Source: Sutterellaceae bacterium (GTDB taxonomy: Bacteria; Pseudomonadota; Gammaproteobacteria; Burkholderiales; Burkholderiaceae_F). From it: a stretch of DNA of 14,589 nt. The stretch spans positions 1 to 14,589 of the forward strand of contig JAUNOJ010000018.1 of NCBI GenBank assembly GCA_030531135.1, in the 5' to 3' direction. The notes below the pieces were generated by a model. That model did not search any database. It was not told the origin of the DNA and worked only from the letters and a program-made list of their open reading frames with translations. A program made the position numbers and the translations under genes. Positions 1 to 8,700 of this stretch are shown one piece after another. The stretch's first letter is position 1, and every line of letters begins with the position of its first letter.

Positions 1-3000
1 CCGGATTCGCCGCAACAACGATCGGTCAAGACGACCTTGGACTTGTCTTCGGGACGAATGAGGCTGTTGACCGTCTCGATCGGATTGGGCGTATTGAACG
101 GCGAGTGACAAGGGTCGTGGTAGAGGTAACGCAAGTTTTCTCCGCCGTCGATTTTGACTCCCTTTTCGGCCAAGTATTCGTGCGCATCCATCACACGGCA
201 CCCCGGGAAAATTTCCTCAAAGTGATAGTCTTTGAGTTGTTTGAGGCACGTGCCGCAAGACACCAAAACGGTTTTGATATCGAGATAATTGAGCGTATTG
301 GCCACACGGTGGAAAAGTACGCGGTTATCGGTGACGATTTTTTCACTCAAATCCTGTTTTCCTGCGCCCTTTTGCGGATAGCCGCAACAAAGAAACTTCG
401 GCGGCAAAACCACCTGTACGCCGATGTCGTAGAGCATGGCCACCGTCGCCAAACCCACTTCCGGATACAGACGTTCGTTGCCGCATCCCGGGAAGTAAAA
501 GACGGCTTCGGCGTCCGTAGCCTGCTGATGACGAATGATGGGTGCAACCGTCGGGTCGTTGATCGACAGGAGCGTACGCAGAGTTTTGTCCATTCTGGGC
601 ACGGGAAGTTTGCGATTGACCAGCGTGACGGTTTTTTCGATCAACCCCGGTTTGCCGATGGTGGCGACGGGGCGCTGAAGCCCGGCTCGGGCTGCCGAGG
701 AAAAAATGTCGTTGGCGGCGCGCTCGGCTCTGAAACCGATGTTAACCAAAGCTTTTCGCGCCAATTCCACAGCCTTGGGATTGGAAAGTTCCAAGAACTT
801 CATGCCGGCCGTTTTGGCTGCGGTGGAAGTTGCCGCACCGCAGTGTTCCAACATTTGTCGAACCAAAATCGTCACTTCGCCGAAGTTGATTTTGACCGGA
901 CAGGGATTCTTGCACTTCATGCACAGCGTGCAATGTTCGCCCAAATCTTCAAGCGCTTGCAGATGCAGTTTGGATAAACCGCGGCGCGTTTGATTTTCAT
1001 ATAGAAATGCTTCGATCAACAAACTTGTTGCGATGATTTTGTTGCGCGGCGAGAAAAGCAAGCTTGCACGCGGTACGTGCGTGGAGCATTTGGACTTGCA
1101 CTTGCCGCAGCGCAGACAGTTTTTAATTGCATCGCTGATGGCCTTGACCTGCATTTGCTGCATGATCAAAGATTCGGCACCGAGCAAACTGAACGAGGGC
1201 GTGTAGATGCTGTCGAAATCGATATCTTTGGAGAGTTTGCCGCGGTTAAACACGCGATCGGGATCGGCCTCTTTCAAATAGGCGTGATAGGGTACCAAAC
1301 CTTCGGGATCCAAAAATTCGATTTTGGTCAAGCCGATGCCGTGCTCGCCCGAAATAGCGCCGCCCAATTCTTTGGCTTTTGCCATGACCATACGTACGGC
1401 TTCTTGGCCCTTGAGCATCATGGCGTAGTTGTCGGAATTGAGCGGTACGTTGGTGTGGACGTTACCGTCGCCTGCGTGCATGTGCAATGCAATGAAGACT
1501 CTGCCTTTGAGTACGCGATCGTGGATCGAATCGATTTCGTTACGCACTTTTTCAAATGCATCGCCCGAGAATAAATGAAACAGTCCTTGGCGTACTTCCT
1601 TTTTCCACGAAATGCGAACGAGTCTGTCGTAGACGGCGTCAAAAAGCGGTGCCTGTTTGCCGTAACGTTTGATCTTGATGCCGCGGTCGTAGAGATTGAC
1701 GGCAATGTCCTCGATAGGCGTATCGAGATTGGCAAGAACAAATTGCCAACGCTCTTTGGCTTGGGCAATCAGCTCGCGAGCAGCGGCTACCGGTTGCGCC
1801 AACAGTGCTTCTTTGGAAACGCCTGCCGTGACGGCGGGCATGCCCAAAGAGATGTAGCCCGCAAGGTAATCGTCGACGGCATCCAAAATTTCCAACTTGT
1901 TGGTGATGGAGCACTCGATATTGAAACGCTCGCACGCCAAGGTGTATTCGCCGATGCGATTGAGAGGAATCACAACGTCTTCGTTGAGCTTAAAGGCGTT
2001 GGTATGTGCACTGATGGCAGCCGTACGACTTCGCTCATGCCAGAAGCGGAAACGATCCTGCTCTGTCTTGGCGATAAAGCTGCGGCAATTCTTATCGGTG
2101 CACATGGCACACACTTCTGCCGTGATTTCGTCGAGAGCCGCTTCGTCGTCGCTCACAATATCGCCGACCAAAACCATCTTGGGATAGTCGTTGCGCTGAC
2201 TCTTGACCGGATAGTTGACGGCATGCAGATATCTGTCGTCAAGGTGTTCGAGCCCTGCCAACATACAGCCTTTGGGGTGCTTGTCCAAAAAGTCGGTAAT
2301 GCGAACGATGGCAGGGCCGGCTAGCGTGGCGGCACCGAAAAATTCCAAGCAGATCGTCCGCGTGAATTTGGGCATGCGATGCACGATCCAGCGTGCCGAG
2401 GTAATGAGCCCGTCAGTCCCTTCTTTTTGCACGCCGGGCAAACCGCCAAGGAATTTGTTGGTGACGTCTTTGCCGAGTCCGGCTTTGCGGAAAATTTTCC
2501 CGGGCATCGAAAGTTCGCGCACATTCAAAACGCGCGCATGCGCCGGATCGGCCATGCGTCCGTCTTTGACGGTAATGCGCCAAGTGACGGTTTCCTGCTT
2601 GTGGATTTTTTGGAAATTATGGTTGACGCGCTCGACTTCCATCCAATTGCCGTCGGCCGTCACCATGCGAAACGAGGCCAAATTGTCAACGGCCGTGCCC
2701 CATAAAACGGCTTTCTTACCCCCGGAGTTTTCGGCAATGTTGCCGCCTACGGTCGAGCTGTCGGCGCTGGCCGGATCGACGGAAAAAACAAGACCTTCAC
2801 GGGCGGCGGCTTCGGAGACGCGGCGTGTGACGGCACCGGCACCGGTCGAGATGATCGGATGCGACTGGATGTGACCGGGCAAAATGACGTGCTCGATATT
2901 GCCGATTCTGTCGAGTTTTTCGGTATTGATGACGGCGCTCATTTCACTCATCGGAACGGCCCCGCCCGTATAACCGGTACCGCCCCCGCGAGGAATGATC

Positions 3001-3602
3001 ACCAAGCCTAATTGGATGCAGGTACGCACCAGCGACGGGATTTCCTGTTCGTTGTCTGGGGTTACCACGACAAAGGGGTAGGCGATGCGAAGGTCGGTGG
3101 CGTCTGTGACGTGTGCAGCGCGCGTAAAGGCGTCAAAGCGAATATTGTCTTCGCGAGTGCAACGCTTAAGCGCTCGAACAACTTTGGATCTCAAAGCTTT
3201 TGTGCGGGCAAAACCCGCTTCGAATTTACGCACGGCTTTGTAGGCATAACTTAAGAGTTTCACCACTTTTGCATCGCGCTCTTTTCGAGACGTATCGCGA
3301 CGCTTGTCCATTTCTTTGAGACGGTGTTCCAGTGCGTCGATCAAAAGTTTGCGTCGATCGACATTGGTCAGCAAATCTTCTTGCAGATACGGATTGCGAT
3401 CAACGACCCAAATGTCGCCCAAGACTTCGTAGAGCATTCTGGCGCTGCGGCCGGTACGCCGTTCGTCTCGCAATTCGCACAATAATTTCCAAGCGTCGTG
3501 CCCCAACAGACGAATCACGATTTCACGATCGGAAAACGACGTGTAGTTGTAGGGGATCTCGCGAATGCGGCTCAATTGGGCCGCTTGATTTTCGGTTGCC
3601 AT
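1..3602 (-). CDS. DUF3683-type FAD/Fe-S oxidoreductase, partial (3' end off the left edge)
   Basis: Large flavin and iron-sulfur 2-hydroxyacid dehydrogenase-like protein; about 1200 residues are visible and no stop is reached. The frame is open from ATG at 3602 to the edge. In order: a DUF3683-like N-terminus beginning with [20 protein letters not shown] (about residues 13-32); an FAD_binding_4 domain with [11 protein letters not shown] (near 203) and [10 protein letters not shown] (near 285); an FAD-oxidase C-terminal region with [12 protein letters not shown] (near 706) and GEHGIG (near 751); two CxxCxxCxxxC clusters, C829/832/835/839 and C891/894/897/901, that should bind two [4Fe-4S]; and a CCG region with PGCG, CCGYP (1072-1074) and a second CCG at 1196-1198 at the edge. 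This is the D-lactate/glycolate dehydrogenase (GlpC-like) architecture fused into one chain. Members oxidise 2-hydroxyacids and pass electrons to quinone; the substrate here is unknown. The start fits family N-termini, with a weak AGAGA upstream. It is divergent from ilvA. Confidence 0.93.
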   Translation of the reverse strand, partial: MATENQAAQLSRIREIPYNYTSFSDREIVIRLLGHDAWKLLCELRDERRTGRSARMLYEVLGDIWVVDRNPYLQEDLLTNVDRRKLLIDALEHRLKEMDKRRDTSRKERDAKVVKLLSYAYKAVRKFEAGFARTKALRSKVVRALKRCTREDNIRFDAFTRAAHVTDATDLRIAYPFVVVTPDNEQEIPSLVRTCIQLGLVIIPRGGGTGYTGGAVPMSEMSAVINTEKLDRIGNIEHVILPGHIQSHPIISTGAGAVTRRVSEAAAREGLVFSVDPASADSSTVGGNIAENSGGKKAVLWGTAVDNLASFRMVTADGNWMEVERVNHNFQKIHKQETVTWRITVKDGRMADPAHARVLNVRELSMPGKIFRKAGLGKDVTNKFLGGLPGVQKEGTDGLITSARWIVHRMPKFTRTICLEFFGAATLAGPAIVRITDFLDKHPKGCMLAGLEHLDDRYLHAVNYPVKSQRNDYPKMVLVGDIVSDDEAALDEITAEVCAMCTDKNCRSFIAKTEQDRFRFWHERSRTAAISAHTNAFKLNEDVVIPLNRIGEYTLACERFNIECSITNKLEILDAVDDYLAGYISLGMPAVTAGVSKEALLAQPVAAARELIAQAKERWQFVLANLDTPIEDIAVNLYDRGIKIKRYGKQAPLFDAVYDRLVRISWKKEVRQGLFHLFSGDAFEKVRNEIDSIHDRVLKGRVFIALHMHAGDGNVHTNVPLNSDNYAMMLKGQEAVRMVMAKAKELGGAISGEHGIGLTKIEFLDPEGLVPYHAYLKEADPDRVFNRGKLSKDIDFDSIYTPSFSLLGAESLIMQQMQVKAISDAIKNCLRCGKCKSKCSTHVPRASLLFSPRNKIIATSLLIEAFLYENQTRRGLSKLHLQALEDLGEHCTLCMKCKNPCPVKINFGEVTILVRQMLEHCGAATSTAAKTAGMKFLELSNPKAVELARKALVNIGFRAERAANDIFSSAARAGLQRPVATIGKPGLIEKTVTLVNRKLPVPRMDKTLRTLLSINDPTVAPIIRHQQATDAEAVFYFPGCGNERLYPEVGLATVAMLYDIGVQVVLPPKFLCCGYPQKGAGKQDLSEKIVTDNRVLFHRVANTLNYLDIKTVLVSCGTCLKQLKDYHFEEIFPGCRVMDAHEYLAEKGVKIDGGENLRYLYHDPCHSPFNTPNPIETVNSLIRPEDKSKVVLTDRCCGES

Positions 3603-3926
3603 CGCTATGAAGTCTCTGGTCGGGAATTTTTCCAAGAGATGCGGCAAAAGCGTTTTTTGCGTATCTCCGTCACGGGGTTCAATGTCGTATTGTATCGAGT
3701 TGTGGGAAAAATGACTTCGATAAAAGCTGTAGAAATTGACAATAAATGAAAAAACACAGGTAAATTTGTCATTTAAATATGGATATTTTGTACGAAATAC
3801 AACACATTCGCGAGTTTTTTTAGGGTTGATCTGCAAGATTTTTTTGTGTCTGTGTTGCGCAAATGCAAAAAACGCTCGTATATTTAGTGCTTCGACAAAA
3901 AAAACTCCCTTGGATAACGAAAGAAA
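3603..3926. other. AT-rich divergent spacer between the FAD oxidoreductase and ilvA
   Basis: 324 bases with no credible gene. The half nearer ilvA (about 3720-3926) is markedly AT-rich, with T tracts at 3815-3821 and 3839-3845, as expected for back-to-back promoters. A plus-strand candidate for ilvA is given separately. For the minus-strand gene the best I see is TTGTAT (plus-strand 3797-3802) and TATTTA (3774-3779) with a 17-base spacer, which is a poor match. A TTGACA on the plus strand at 3735-3740 has no good -10 at the right distance. I see no leader peptide rich in branched-chain codons and no clear attenuator hairpin. Confidence 0.6.
3855..3884 (+). promoter_or_regulatory. candidate promoter of ilvA
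   Basis: TATATT at 3879-3884 differs from the sigma-70 -10 consensus at one position. TTGCGC at 3855-3860, 18 bases upstream, matches only half of the -35 consensus. It lies about 40 bases before the ilvA start in an AT-rich stretch. The assignment is by pattern only. Confidence 0.28.
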
Positions 3927-5465
3927 ATGCCGGAAAAACTTGATCGTGAAACTTATCTGCGTCGCATTTTGACGGCGCGCGTCTATGATGTTGCGCATGA
4001 ATCCGCACTGGACGAAGCGCATCGCTTGTCTCGAAGAATCGGTAATAAAGTGCTGTTAAAGCGTGAAGACACCCAACCGGTGTTTTCGTTTAAATTGCGC
4101 GGCGCTTTTAACAAGATGGTTCACTTGACGCAGGAAGAGCGTGCACGCGGCGTGATTTGCGCTTCCGCGGGCAATCATGCGCAGGGTGTGGCTTTGGCGG
4201 CCAAACGTTTGGGATGCCGCGCAGTGATTGTGATGCCGGTGACGGCGCCGCTGTTAAAGGTTGAAGCGGTTCGCAATTTGGGCGGCGAAGTTGTTTTGGT
4301 CGGCGAAAGTTTTTCGGATGCCGCCCAACACGCCGCCAAAATGCAAGAAGAAGAAGGTTTGACCTTTGTGCATCCCTTTGACGATCCGCTCGTGATTGCC
4401 GGTCAAGGGACGATCGGCATGGAAATTTTGCGTCAATACCAACCCGGCGACGGTTCTCGTCCCGATGCCATTTTCGTTCAAATAGGCGGCGGCGGTTTGG
4501 CTGCCGGGGTGGCAACGTACATCAAGGCTTTGTATCCCGAAATGAAAGTGATCGGTGTCGAAACCGAGGATTCCGATGCGATGAAGCGCTCGATCGATGC
4601 CGGAGAAAATGTCACCTTGGACGATGTGGGGCTGTTTTCCGACGGTACGGCCGTCAAGCGTGTAGGCGACGAAACTTTGCGTCTGTGCAAAGAAAATCTC
4701 GATGACATCATTTTGGTTTCAAGCGACGAGATTTGTGCTGCCATCAAGGATATTTTCGAAGATACGCGCACGATCGTCGAGCCTTCGGGCGCCTTGTCGT
4801 TGGCCGGTCTCAAGGCTTGGGTGCGTCGTGAAAACGCCGTGAACAAGACGTTGGTGGCCATTACTTCGGGCGCCAATATGAATTTCGACCGTTTGCGTTT
4901 TGTGTCCGAACGCGCTGAATTCGGCGAAGAAAAAGAAGCGGTTTTTGCCGTGACGATTCCTGAAGAAAGAGGGTCGTTCCGTCGCCTGTGCAAGTTGGTC
5001 GGCAGCCGTAACGTCACCGAATTCAACTACCGTATGAGCGATGCCGAGAAAGCCTATATTTTTGTCGGTATTCAAACGGCCAACTCGGTCGACGCCGACA
5101 AGCTTGTGCACATCTTCAAGGAGTCGGGGTTCGATACGCTGAATTTGACCCATGACGAATTGGCAAAGTTGCATTTGCGTCATATGGTGGGCGGTCACAG
5201 CAAGTTGGCCGTCAACGAACATCTGTTGCGTTTTGAATTTCCGGAACGCCCCGGTGCTCTGACCAAGTTCCTGACGTCGATGGCACCGCAATGGAATATT
5301 TCTCTGTTCCATTATCGAAACAACGGTGCCGATTTCGGTCGTGTGTTCGTCGGTATTCAGGTGCCGCCCGAAGACGGAGATCTTTTCAACGAGTTCCTCA
5401 ATAAGTTGGGGTACCGTTATTGGGAAGAAACGAACAATCCTGCCTGTCGTTTCTTCCTCGGTTAA
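3927..5465 (+). CDS. ilvA: threonine ammonia-lyase, biosynthetic (long form)
   Basis: PLP enzyme that deaminates L-threonine to 2-oxobutanoate, the committed step of isoleucine synthesis, in the cytoplasm. At 512 residues it has the usual length of the long, isoleucine-regulated form. The N-terminal fold-type II catalytic domain carries [11 protein letters not shown] with the PLP lysine K56, SAGNHAQG (80-87) for cofactor contact, and the phosphate-binding GGGG loop at 187-190. After about residue 325 come two ACT-like regulatory segments, the first starting [20 protein letters not shown] and the second around [16 protein letters not shown]. These bind isoleucine/valine in the family, so feedback inhibition is expected. 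The ATG at 3927 is preceded by a purine-rich GAAAG and gives the family's normal N-terminus. It is monocistronic here, divergent from the FAD oxidoreductase, and its stop lies 15 bases from that of the convergent small gene. Confidence 0.97.
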   Translation: MPEKLDRETYLRRILTARVYDVAHESALDEAHRLSRRIGNKVLLKREDTQPVFSFKLRGAFNKMVHLTQEERARGVICASAGNHAQGVALAAKRLGCRAVIVMPVTAPLLKVEAVRNLGGEVVLVGESFSDAAQHAAKMQEEEGLTFVHPFDDPLVIAGQGTIGMEILRQYQPGDGSRPDAIFVQIGGGGLAAGVATYIKALYPEMKVIGVETEDSDAMKRSIDAGENVTLDDVGLFSDGTAVKRVGDETLRLCKENLDDIILVSSDEICAAIKDIFEDTRTIVEPSGALSLAGLKAWVRRENAVNKTLVAITSGANMNFDRLRFVSERAEFGEEKEAVFAVTIPEERGSFRRLCKLVGSRNVTEFNYRMSDAEKAYIFVGIQTANSVDADKLVHIFKESGFDTLNLTHDELAKLHLRHMVGGHSKLAVNEHLLRFEFPERPGALTKFLTSMAPQWNISLFHYRNNGADFGRVFVGIQVPPEDGDLFNEFLNKLGYRYWEETNNPACRFFLG

Positions 5466-5480
5466 CGCAATCGATCAGGC

Positions 5481-5738
5481 TTAATTGGACGGCGTGCGAA
5501 TCAGGCGCGCCGGGGTGCTTGGGGCTTTGTCGACGAGTCGATAAAGCCCCGAGTCGTCTTCAAGCACGTCAAAATGCCATTTGACGTTGCCGCGCATATC
5601 TTCCAGCCACACGTCGCGCGGCAGATCCAATTCGTCCAGATTGCTGTTGATAAAGCTTTCGGCTTCAAAAGGCGTGGCAAAGTTTTCCCAAAATTCGCCG
5701 TAATCCACAATGATTTGAACAACCAAATCGCGACGCAT
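5481..5738 (-). CDS. small acidic protein of unknown function, last gene of the rlpA operon
   Basis: An 85-residue soluble protein I do not recognise. It is acidic and aromatic, with VDYGEFWENFATPFEAESF near the N-terminus and DMRGNVKWHFDVLEDDSG in the middle. There is no signal peptide, membrane segment or cysteine pair. Support for a real gene: its ATG follows the peptidase stop directly (TAA-ATG, no gap), with a perfect GGAGG (plus-strand 5744-5748) five bases upstream inside the peptidase gene, so translation should be coupled. A 30-base hairpin lies within its 3' third. Function unknown; the context (rlpA, M20 peptidase) does not define it. Confidence 0.75.
   Translation of the reverse strand: MRRDLVVQIIVDYGEFWENFATPFEAESFINSNLDELDLPRDVWLEDMRGNVKWHFDVLEDDSGLYRLVDKAPSTPARLIRTPSN
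5521..5550. repeat. 30-base stem-loop inside the small unknown gene, downstream of ilvA
   Basis: GGGGCTTTGTCGA (5521-5533) pairs with TCGATAAAGCCCC (5538-5550) around a CGAG tetraloop: 13 pairs, one of them G-U on the plus strand. It lies 55 bases past the ilvA stop and within codons about 63-73 of the convergent small gene. No T tract follows on either strand, so it is not a classical intrinsic terminator. It could cap the ilvA transcript 3' end or only affect the small gene's mRNA. Confidence 0.5.
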
Positions 5739-7142
5739 TTATGCCTCCACGCGCGTTAAAAGACGGGCGATGACGCCGGTGAGTTTTTCAAGATAGTCCA
5801 ATTTAAGCATTTCGTCGGGGCCGTGGGCGTTGGAGCCCGGTCCCAAAACGCCCGTCACGAGCATCTGAGCATTCGGGAAGTGCGACTGCATCAAATTCAG
5901 AATCGGAATCGAAACACCGTCACAGTTGTAAGCGGGAGCCAGATCGAAGACATCCTGACAAGCGTCTTGCAAAGCCTCATCGAACCAATGACAACCGAGT
6001 TTGGCGCTCCAGCCGTCACCGGTACTGCTGTCGGTGATTGTTACATCGGCACCATAGGGCGGATTTTGCGTGAGAATCTCGGTGACGACTTCCAGTGCGG
6101 TTCGCGTATTGAGTTCGGGGGGCGTTCTTAAGGACAATGCCAACGACGTTTTATCACGCATGACGCGGCCTGCCTGATTGCACGGAGGCAATCCGTCTGC
6201 GCCCACCACGCAAAGTTTGGGTTGAAAACCGCGCTCGATCAATGACTCGAAAATGTCATCATGACAAGCTCGGGTGGAGTTGTGCCAAGGAAATTCCGAC
6301 GTTACGCTTGTCCCTAAAATCTGAGCCGTGGCCTTGATCTGCTCCAAACGCTCGTCGGCAATCGGGCAGTTGAGGCGGCTGTCGGCTACGATGCCCGTCT
6401 GCGCATCTTCCAGTCTTTCCAACAGACAACGGGCAATACGGAAGCTGTCGGGAACAATACCGGAGGCCGAGCCGGAATGAACCCCTTGATTGAGAACCTG
6501 AACGTTGAGCGTGAAGTTGACGCAACCGCGAAAACTGGTCGTTACCCAGAAACGATCATAGTCGGCACTGGTGCTGTCCAAAACGACAATCAACGAAACA
6601 TGACCGCAACGTTCGTCAATGGCGTTGAGCCAATAGGCCATGTCCGCAGATCCCGATTCTTCGTCGGTTTCGATGAGTCCGGTGATACGGCCGTGTCCGA
6701 TATCGGCTTTTTCCAATGCATGGATCGCAGTTAAAGCGCTGTAAAAACTATAACCGTCGTCGGCAGCACCGCGACCGTACAAGCAATTTCCTTCAACCGA
6801 CGGAACAAAGGGTTGACGGTTGTTGCTCCAGCCGTGTGCTTCGGGTTGTTTGTCGAAATGTCCGTAAAAAAGTGAGGCCCCCAGACGCTTGTCTGTGGCC
6901 GGAATGTCAAAAAACAGTGCCGGTGTATGATCCGGGGCGGTCATGACCTCAAAGGTTGCATCGGCAAACAAAGACTGCCCCCATCGGGCAGCTTTTTCAC
7001 AAGCCTCTTGCAGATATCCGTGCGCTTGCCAATGCGGATCGAAATCCGAGGATTTGGAAGGCAGTTTCACAAACTCGCATAATGCATCCAAGGTTTTTCC
7101 GCGGAGCATTTCGCCAATGACGGTATCACAGGATTGAAACAT
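5739..7142 (-). CDS. M20 family metallopeptidase (dipeptidase/deacylase type)
   Basis: 467-residue cytoplasmic zinc hydrolase of the M20 (carnosinase/CPG2/DapE) superfamily, which cleaves terminal amide bonds of peptides or acyl-amino acids. Visible metal-site motifs in family order: GHFDKQPE with H95 and D97; GRGAADDG with bridging D128 (or D129); ETDEESGS with the general base/metal pair E161-E162; VVLDST with D189; and SNAHGPDE with H440 near the end. The CNDP-like spacing suggests a dipeptidase, but the substrate cannot be read from sequence. No signal peptide is seen. The ATG at 7142 lies 8 bases after the rlpA stop, and AAAAGAGA at the end of rlpA may be its ribosome site. M12 is an alternative start. 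It is the middle gene of rlpA-M20-small protein. Confidence 0.92.
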   Translation of the reverse strand: MFQSCDTVIGEMLRGKTLDALCEFVKLPSKSSDFDPHWQAHGYLQEACEKAARWGQSLFADATFEVMTAPDHTPALFFDIPATDKRLGASLFYGHFDKQPEAHGWSNNRQPFVPSVEGNCLYGRGAADDGYSFYSALTAIHALEKADIGHGRITGLIETDEESGSADMAYWLNAIDERCGHVSLIVVLDSTSADYDRFWVTTSFRGCVNFTLNVQVLNQGVHSGSASGIVPDSFRIARCLLERLEDAQTGIVADSRLNCPIADERLEQIKATAQILGTSVTSEFPWHNSTRACHDDIFESLIERGFQPKLCVVGADGLPPCNQAGRVMRDKTSLALSLRTPPELNTRTALEVVTEILTQNPPYGADVTITDSSTGDGWSAKLGCHWFDEALQDACQDVFDLAPAYNCDGVSIPILNLMQSHFPNAQMLVTGVLGPGSNAHGPDEMLKLDYLEKLTGVIARLLTRVEA

Positions 7143-7150
7143 AATTTTGA

Positions 7151-8473
7151 CTAATCTCTTTTAACGGCAATCGCTTTGATGCCGAGTTTTTCCGAAATAC
7201 GTTGTGCCAGATCTTTGGCTTCGTTTTGTGTAGCGCTATGTCCGGCATAAATCTTGTACATGGATCCGGTTTGAACGATTTCAACAGGGCCCAGGTTGTC
7301 TTGTTCCAAAAGGTTTTCCGCATGTCCGGCCCAAGCCTTTGCATTGTCTTCGACCGAGTATGCGCCGAGCTGTACGCTCCAGGGGGCGATTTCGACGGAC
7401 TTGACACTTTGCTTGGTCGGCGGGACGTGTTTTGGCTCGCTCGCAAGCTGTTGCTCTTCGGCCAAAATTGCACCGATAGCGTCTTGCGCGGAAATCTTGT
7501 CTCCGGAAGTTCCTGCGGCAATCGCTTGTCCGGCTTCGGGAGTACTTGTTTCTTCAATGGAAAAAGACAGACTGACCGAAGGCTCGCCCCTGTCGACGGT
7601 TTCGTCGATTAAGTCGGAGACGGTGTCAATGGCAATGACTTCGGATGTCGTTGTTGCAGTTTGAGTCTCAGGCTCGGAGACCGTGACAGTTTCACGTGAA
7701 ACGTTTTTCGTTTGTATGACCGGTTGTGATTGATTCGGTACAACATCGGTTTTTGTTTCCCGAACGGTATTGACCAAAACTTGCGTTGCGACCGGTACGG
7801 AGGCAGCAATGAAGTCGGAGCTTGTTGGCGTTGCGCTCTTTTTATTTTCGGACAAAGCCTGGACGCCGGAAGACACTGCAGCCAAAACGGCACCGGCGGA
7901 ATTAGTCGAGGGGATATTGCCTTTGGCGATGTCTTTGCGTGTAATGCGCTCGACGCGTACGCGTGCCGTACCTGCCTTTTGATAGCCGAGTTTGACGGCG
8001 GCCGCGTAACTTAAGTCAATGATGCGACCGTGCAAAAAAGGTCCGCGGTCGTTGACTCTGACAATAATCGAACGTCCGTTTTTCAGATTGGTCACTTTGG
8101 CATAGCTGGGCAACTCCATCGTGGGATGCGCTGCCGTGAGTTCATACATGTCGTATGTTTCGCCGATGGAGGTTTTTCTTCCGTGGAATTGCTTGCCGTA
8201 CCAACTGGCCGTCCCGACTTGTGTCATGGGCTTGTCGCCGGTGACGGGATAATAGCGTTTGCCCATCACGGTGTAAGGACGGTTGGCTGCTTTATGCGGC
8301 TTTTCAACCTTTAACTTGACTTTGGACGCGCTCATGGCACGCAACTGTCCGCCGACGACGGGAGGACCGTCGCGATCGTAATATTTGCCGGAGTTGGACG
8401 TTGCGCAAGAAGCCAAAAGAGCAGTCAGACCGACAGTGGCAAAAAGCGACAACAGATATTTTTTCGTGAGCAT
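7151..8473 (-). CDS. rlpA: RlpA septal lipoprotein, DPBB and SPOR domains
   Basis: Outer-membrane-anchored RlpA; in studied homologues it is a lytic transglycosylase that cuts denuded glycan strands at the septum. The 440-residue protein starts MLTKKYLLSLF with a lipoprotein signal ending in the lipobox LLASC (lipidated C23). The double-psi beta-barrel is at about residues 86-180: GTASWYGKQFHGR, then E105, H116 and VNDRGPF with D142, matching the Glu/His/Asp catalytic set of active RlpA. A low-complexity Ser/Thr/Val/Glu linker (about 190-360) contains the parS-like site. The SPOR domain occupies about 362-440, beginning PWSVQLGAYS, and should target denuded peptidoglycan. I chose ATG 8473 because the signal peptide begins there and a strong promoter lies just upstream; the open frame reaches back to 8665 but that would bury the signal. 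No clear Shine-Dalgarno is visible. First gene of a three-gene operon. Confidence 0.94.
   Translation of the reverse strand: MLTKKYLLSLFATVGLTALLASCATSNSGKYYDRDGPPVVGGQLRAMSASKVKLKVEKPHKAANRPYTVMGKRYYPVTGDKPMTQVGTASWYGKQFHGRKTSIGETYDMYELTAAHPTMELPSYAKVTNLKNGRSIIVRVNDRGPFLHGRIIDLSYAAAVKLGYQKAGTARVRVERITRKDIAKGNIPSTNSAGAVLAAVSSGVQALSENKKSATPTSSDFIAASVPVATQVLVNTVRETKTDVVPNQSQPVIQTKNVSRETVTVSEPETQTATTTSEVIAIDTVSDLIDETVDRGEPSVSLSFSIEETSTPEAGQAIAAGTSGDKISAQDAIGAILAEEQQLASEPKHVPPTKQSVKSVEIAPWSVQLGAYSVEDNAKAWAGHAENLLEQDNLGPVEIVQTGSMYKIYAGHSATQNEAKDLAQRISEKLGIKAIAVKRD
7689..7702. promoter_or_regulatory. parS-like ParB-binding site inside rlpA
   Basis: GTTTCACGTGAAAC is a perfect 14-base palindrome. 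The 16-base context, AGTTTCACGTGAAACG, matches the conserved chromosomal parS consensus TGTTTCACGTGAAACA except at the two outermost bases. It overlaps RlpA codons 258-262 (V-S-R-E-T) in the linker, where sequence is least constrained. ParB binds such sites to load condensin and segregate origins, and they usually cluster near oriC. No second copy was found in the window. Confidence 0.8.
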
Positions 8474-8512
8474 GAATCGAGCGGTGTATTCGCATGAAAA
8501 AAGTCTGTCGAC

Positions 8513-8540
8513 ACTATAGCGCAAGCAAGGTTTTTGTCTG
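8513..8540 (-). promoter_or_regulatory. promoter of the rlpA operon
   Basis: Read on the minus strand: CAGACA (-35, plus-strand 8535-8540), a 16-base spacer and TATAGT (-10, 8513-8518, one mismatch to consensus). Transcription would start near 8506, about 33 bases before the rlpA ATG. The -35 lies inside a 15-base palindrome. Assigned by pattern and position. Confidence 0.5.
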
Positions 8541-8546
8541 ACAAAA
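8532..8546. repeat. 15-base palindrome over the rlpA -35, possible operator
   Basis: TTTTGTCTGACAAAA: two perfect 7-base arms around one central base (8539). It covers the -35 of the rlpA promoter and lies 155 bases upstream of gatC. The geometry suits a dimeric repressor. I do not recognise the regulator. The sequence is too short and lacks a T tract in the right context to be a terminator. Confidence 0.45.
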
Positions 8547-8700
8547 TTAGCCGTGTTGCAGTACTTCGTTTCAAAAAAGCGAAGAAAAGCTTTCCAACCT
8601 GAAAAAAATCGAGGTTTTAGCTGTGGAAAAGCTCGAAAAATCAGGCGAAAAAGGGTAAATTTCATGTTTTGTGATTTTGAATCTCGATAGGTGTTTAGCT

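Larger units (their letters stand above)
8474..8700. other. divergent spacer between rlpA and gatC
   Basis: 227 bases holding the rlpA promoter and palindrome at the rlpA end, and an A-rich stretch (about 8580-8660) towards gatC with two copies of GAAAAGCT. I could not choose a gatC promoter: TAAATT at 8656-8661 is a possible -10 without a matching -35. No RNA gene was recognised. Confidence 0.5.

Noticed and set aside
245..254. Second CACGTG palindrome, GGCACGTGCC
   Set aside because: Only the central six bases agree with parS; the flanks do not, and it lies in a coding region where such hexamers are expected by chance.
105..2324. Long plus-strand open frames across the left region (for example 105-977, 1077-1574, 1575-2324)
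   Set aside because: They lie opposite the continuous FAD/Fe-S oxidoreductase frame on the minus strand, which carries clear domain motifs. Their own translations show no family features; they are antisense shadows.
3603..3730. In-frame extension of the FAD oxidoreductase upstream of ATG 3602, open for over 40 codons
   Set aside because: No ATG or GTG with a ribosome site was found, the stretch runs into the AT-rich promoter spacer, and the family N-terminus fits the ATG at 3602.
8622..8630. DnaA-box-like TGTGGAAAA in the rlpA-gatC spacer
   Set aside because: A single copy with one mismatch to the consensus (TTATCCACA on the other strand), with no cluster, no AT-rich unwinding element and no dnaA nearby; not evidence of an origin.
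8474..8665. 64-residue N-terminal extension of RlpA starting at 8665
   Set aside because: It would bury the lipoprotein signal peptide and place the good TATAGT promoter inside the gene.
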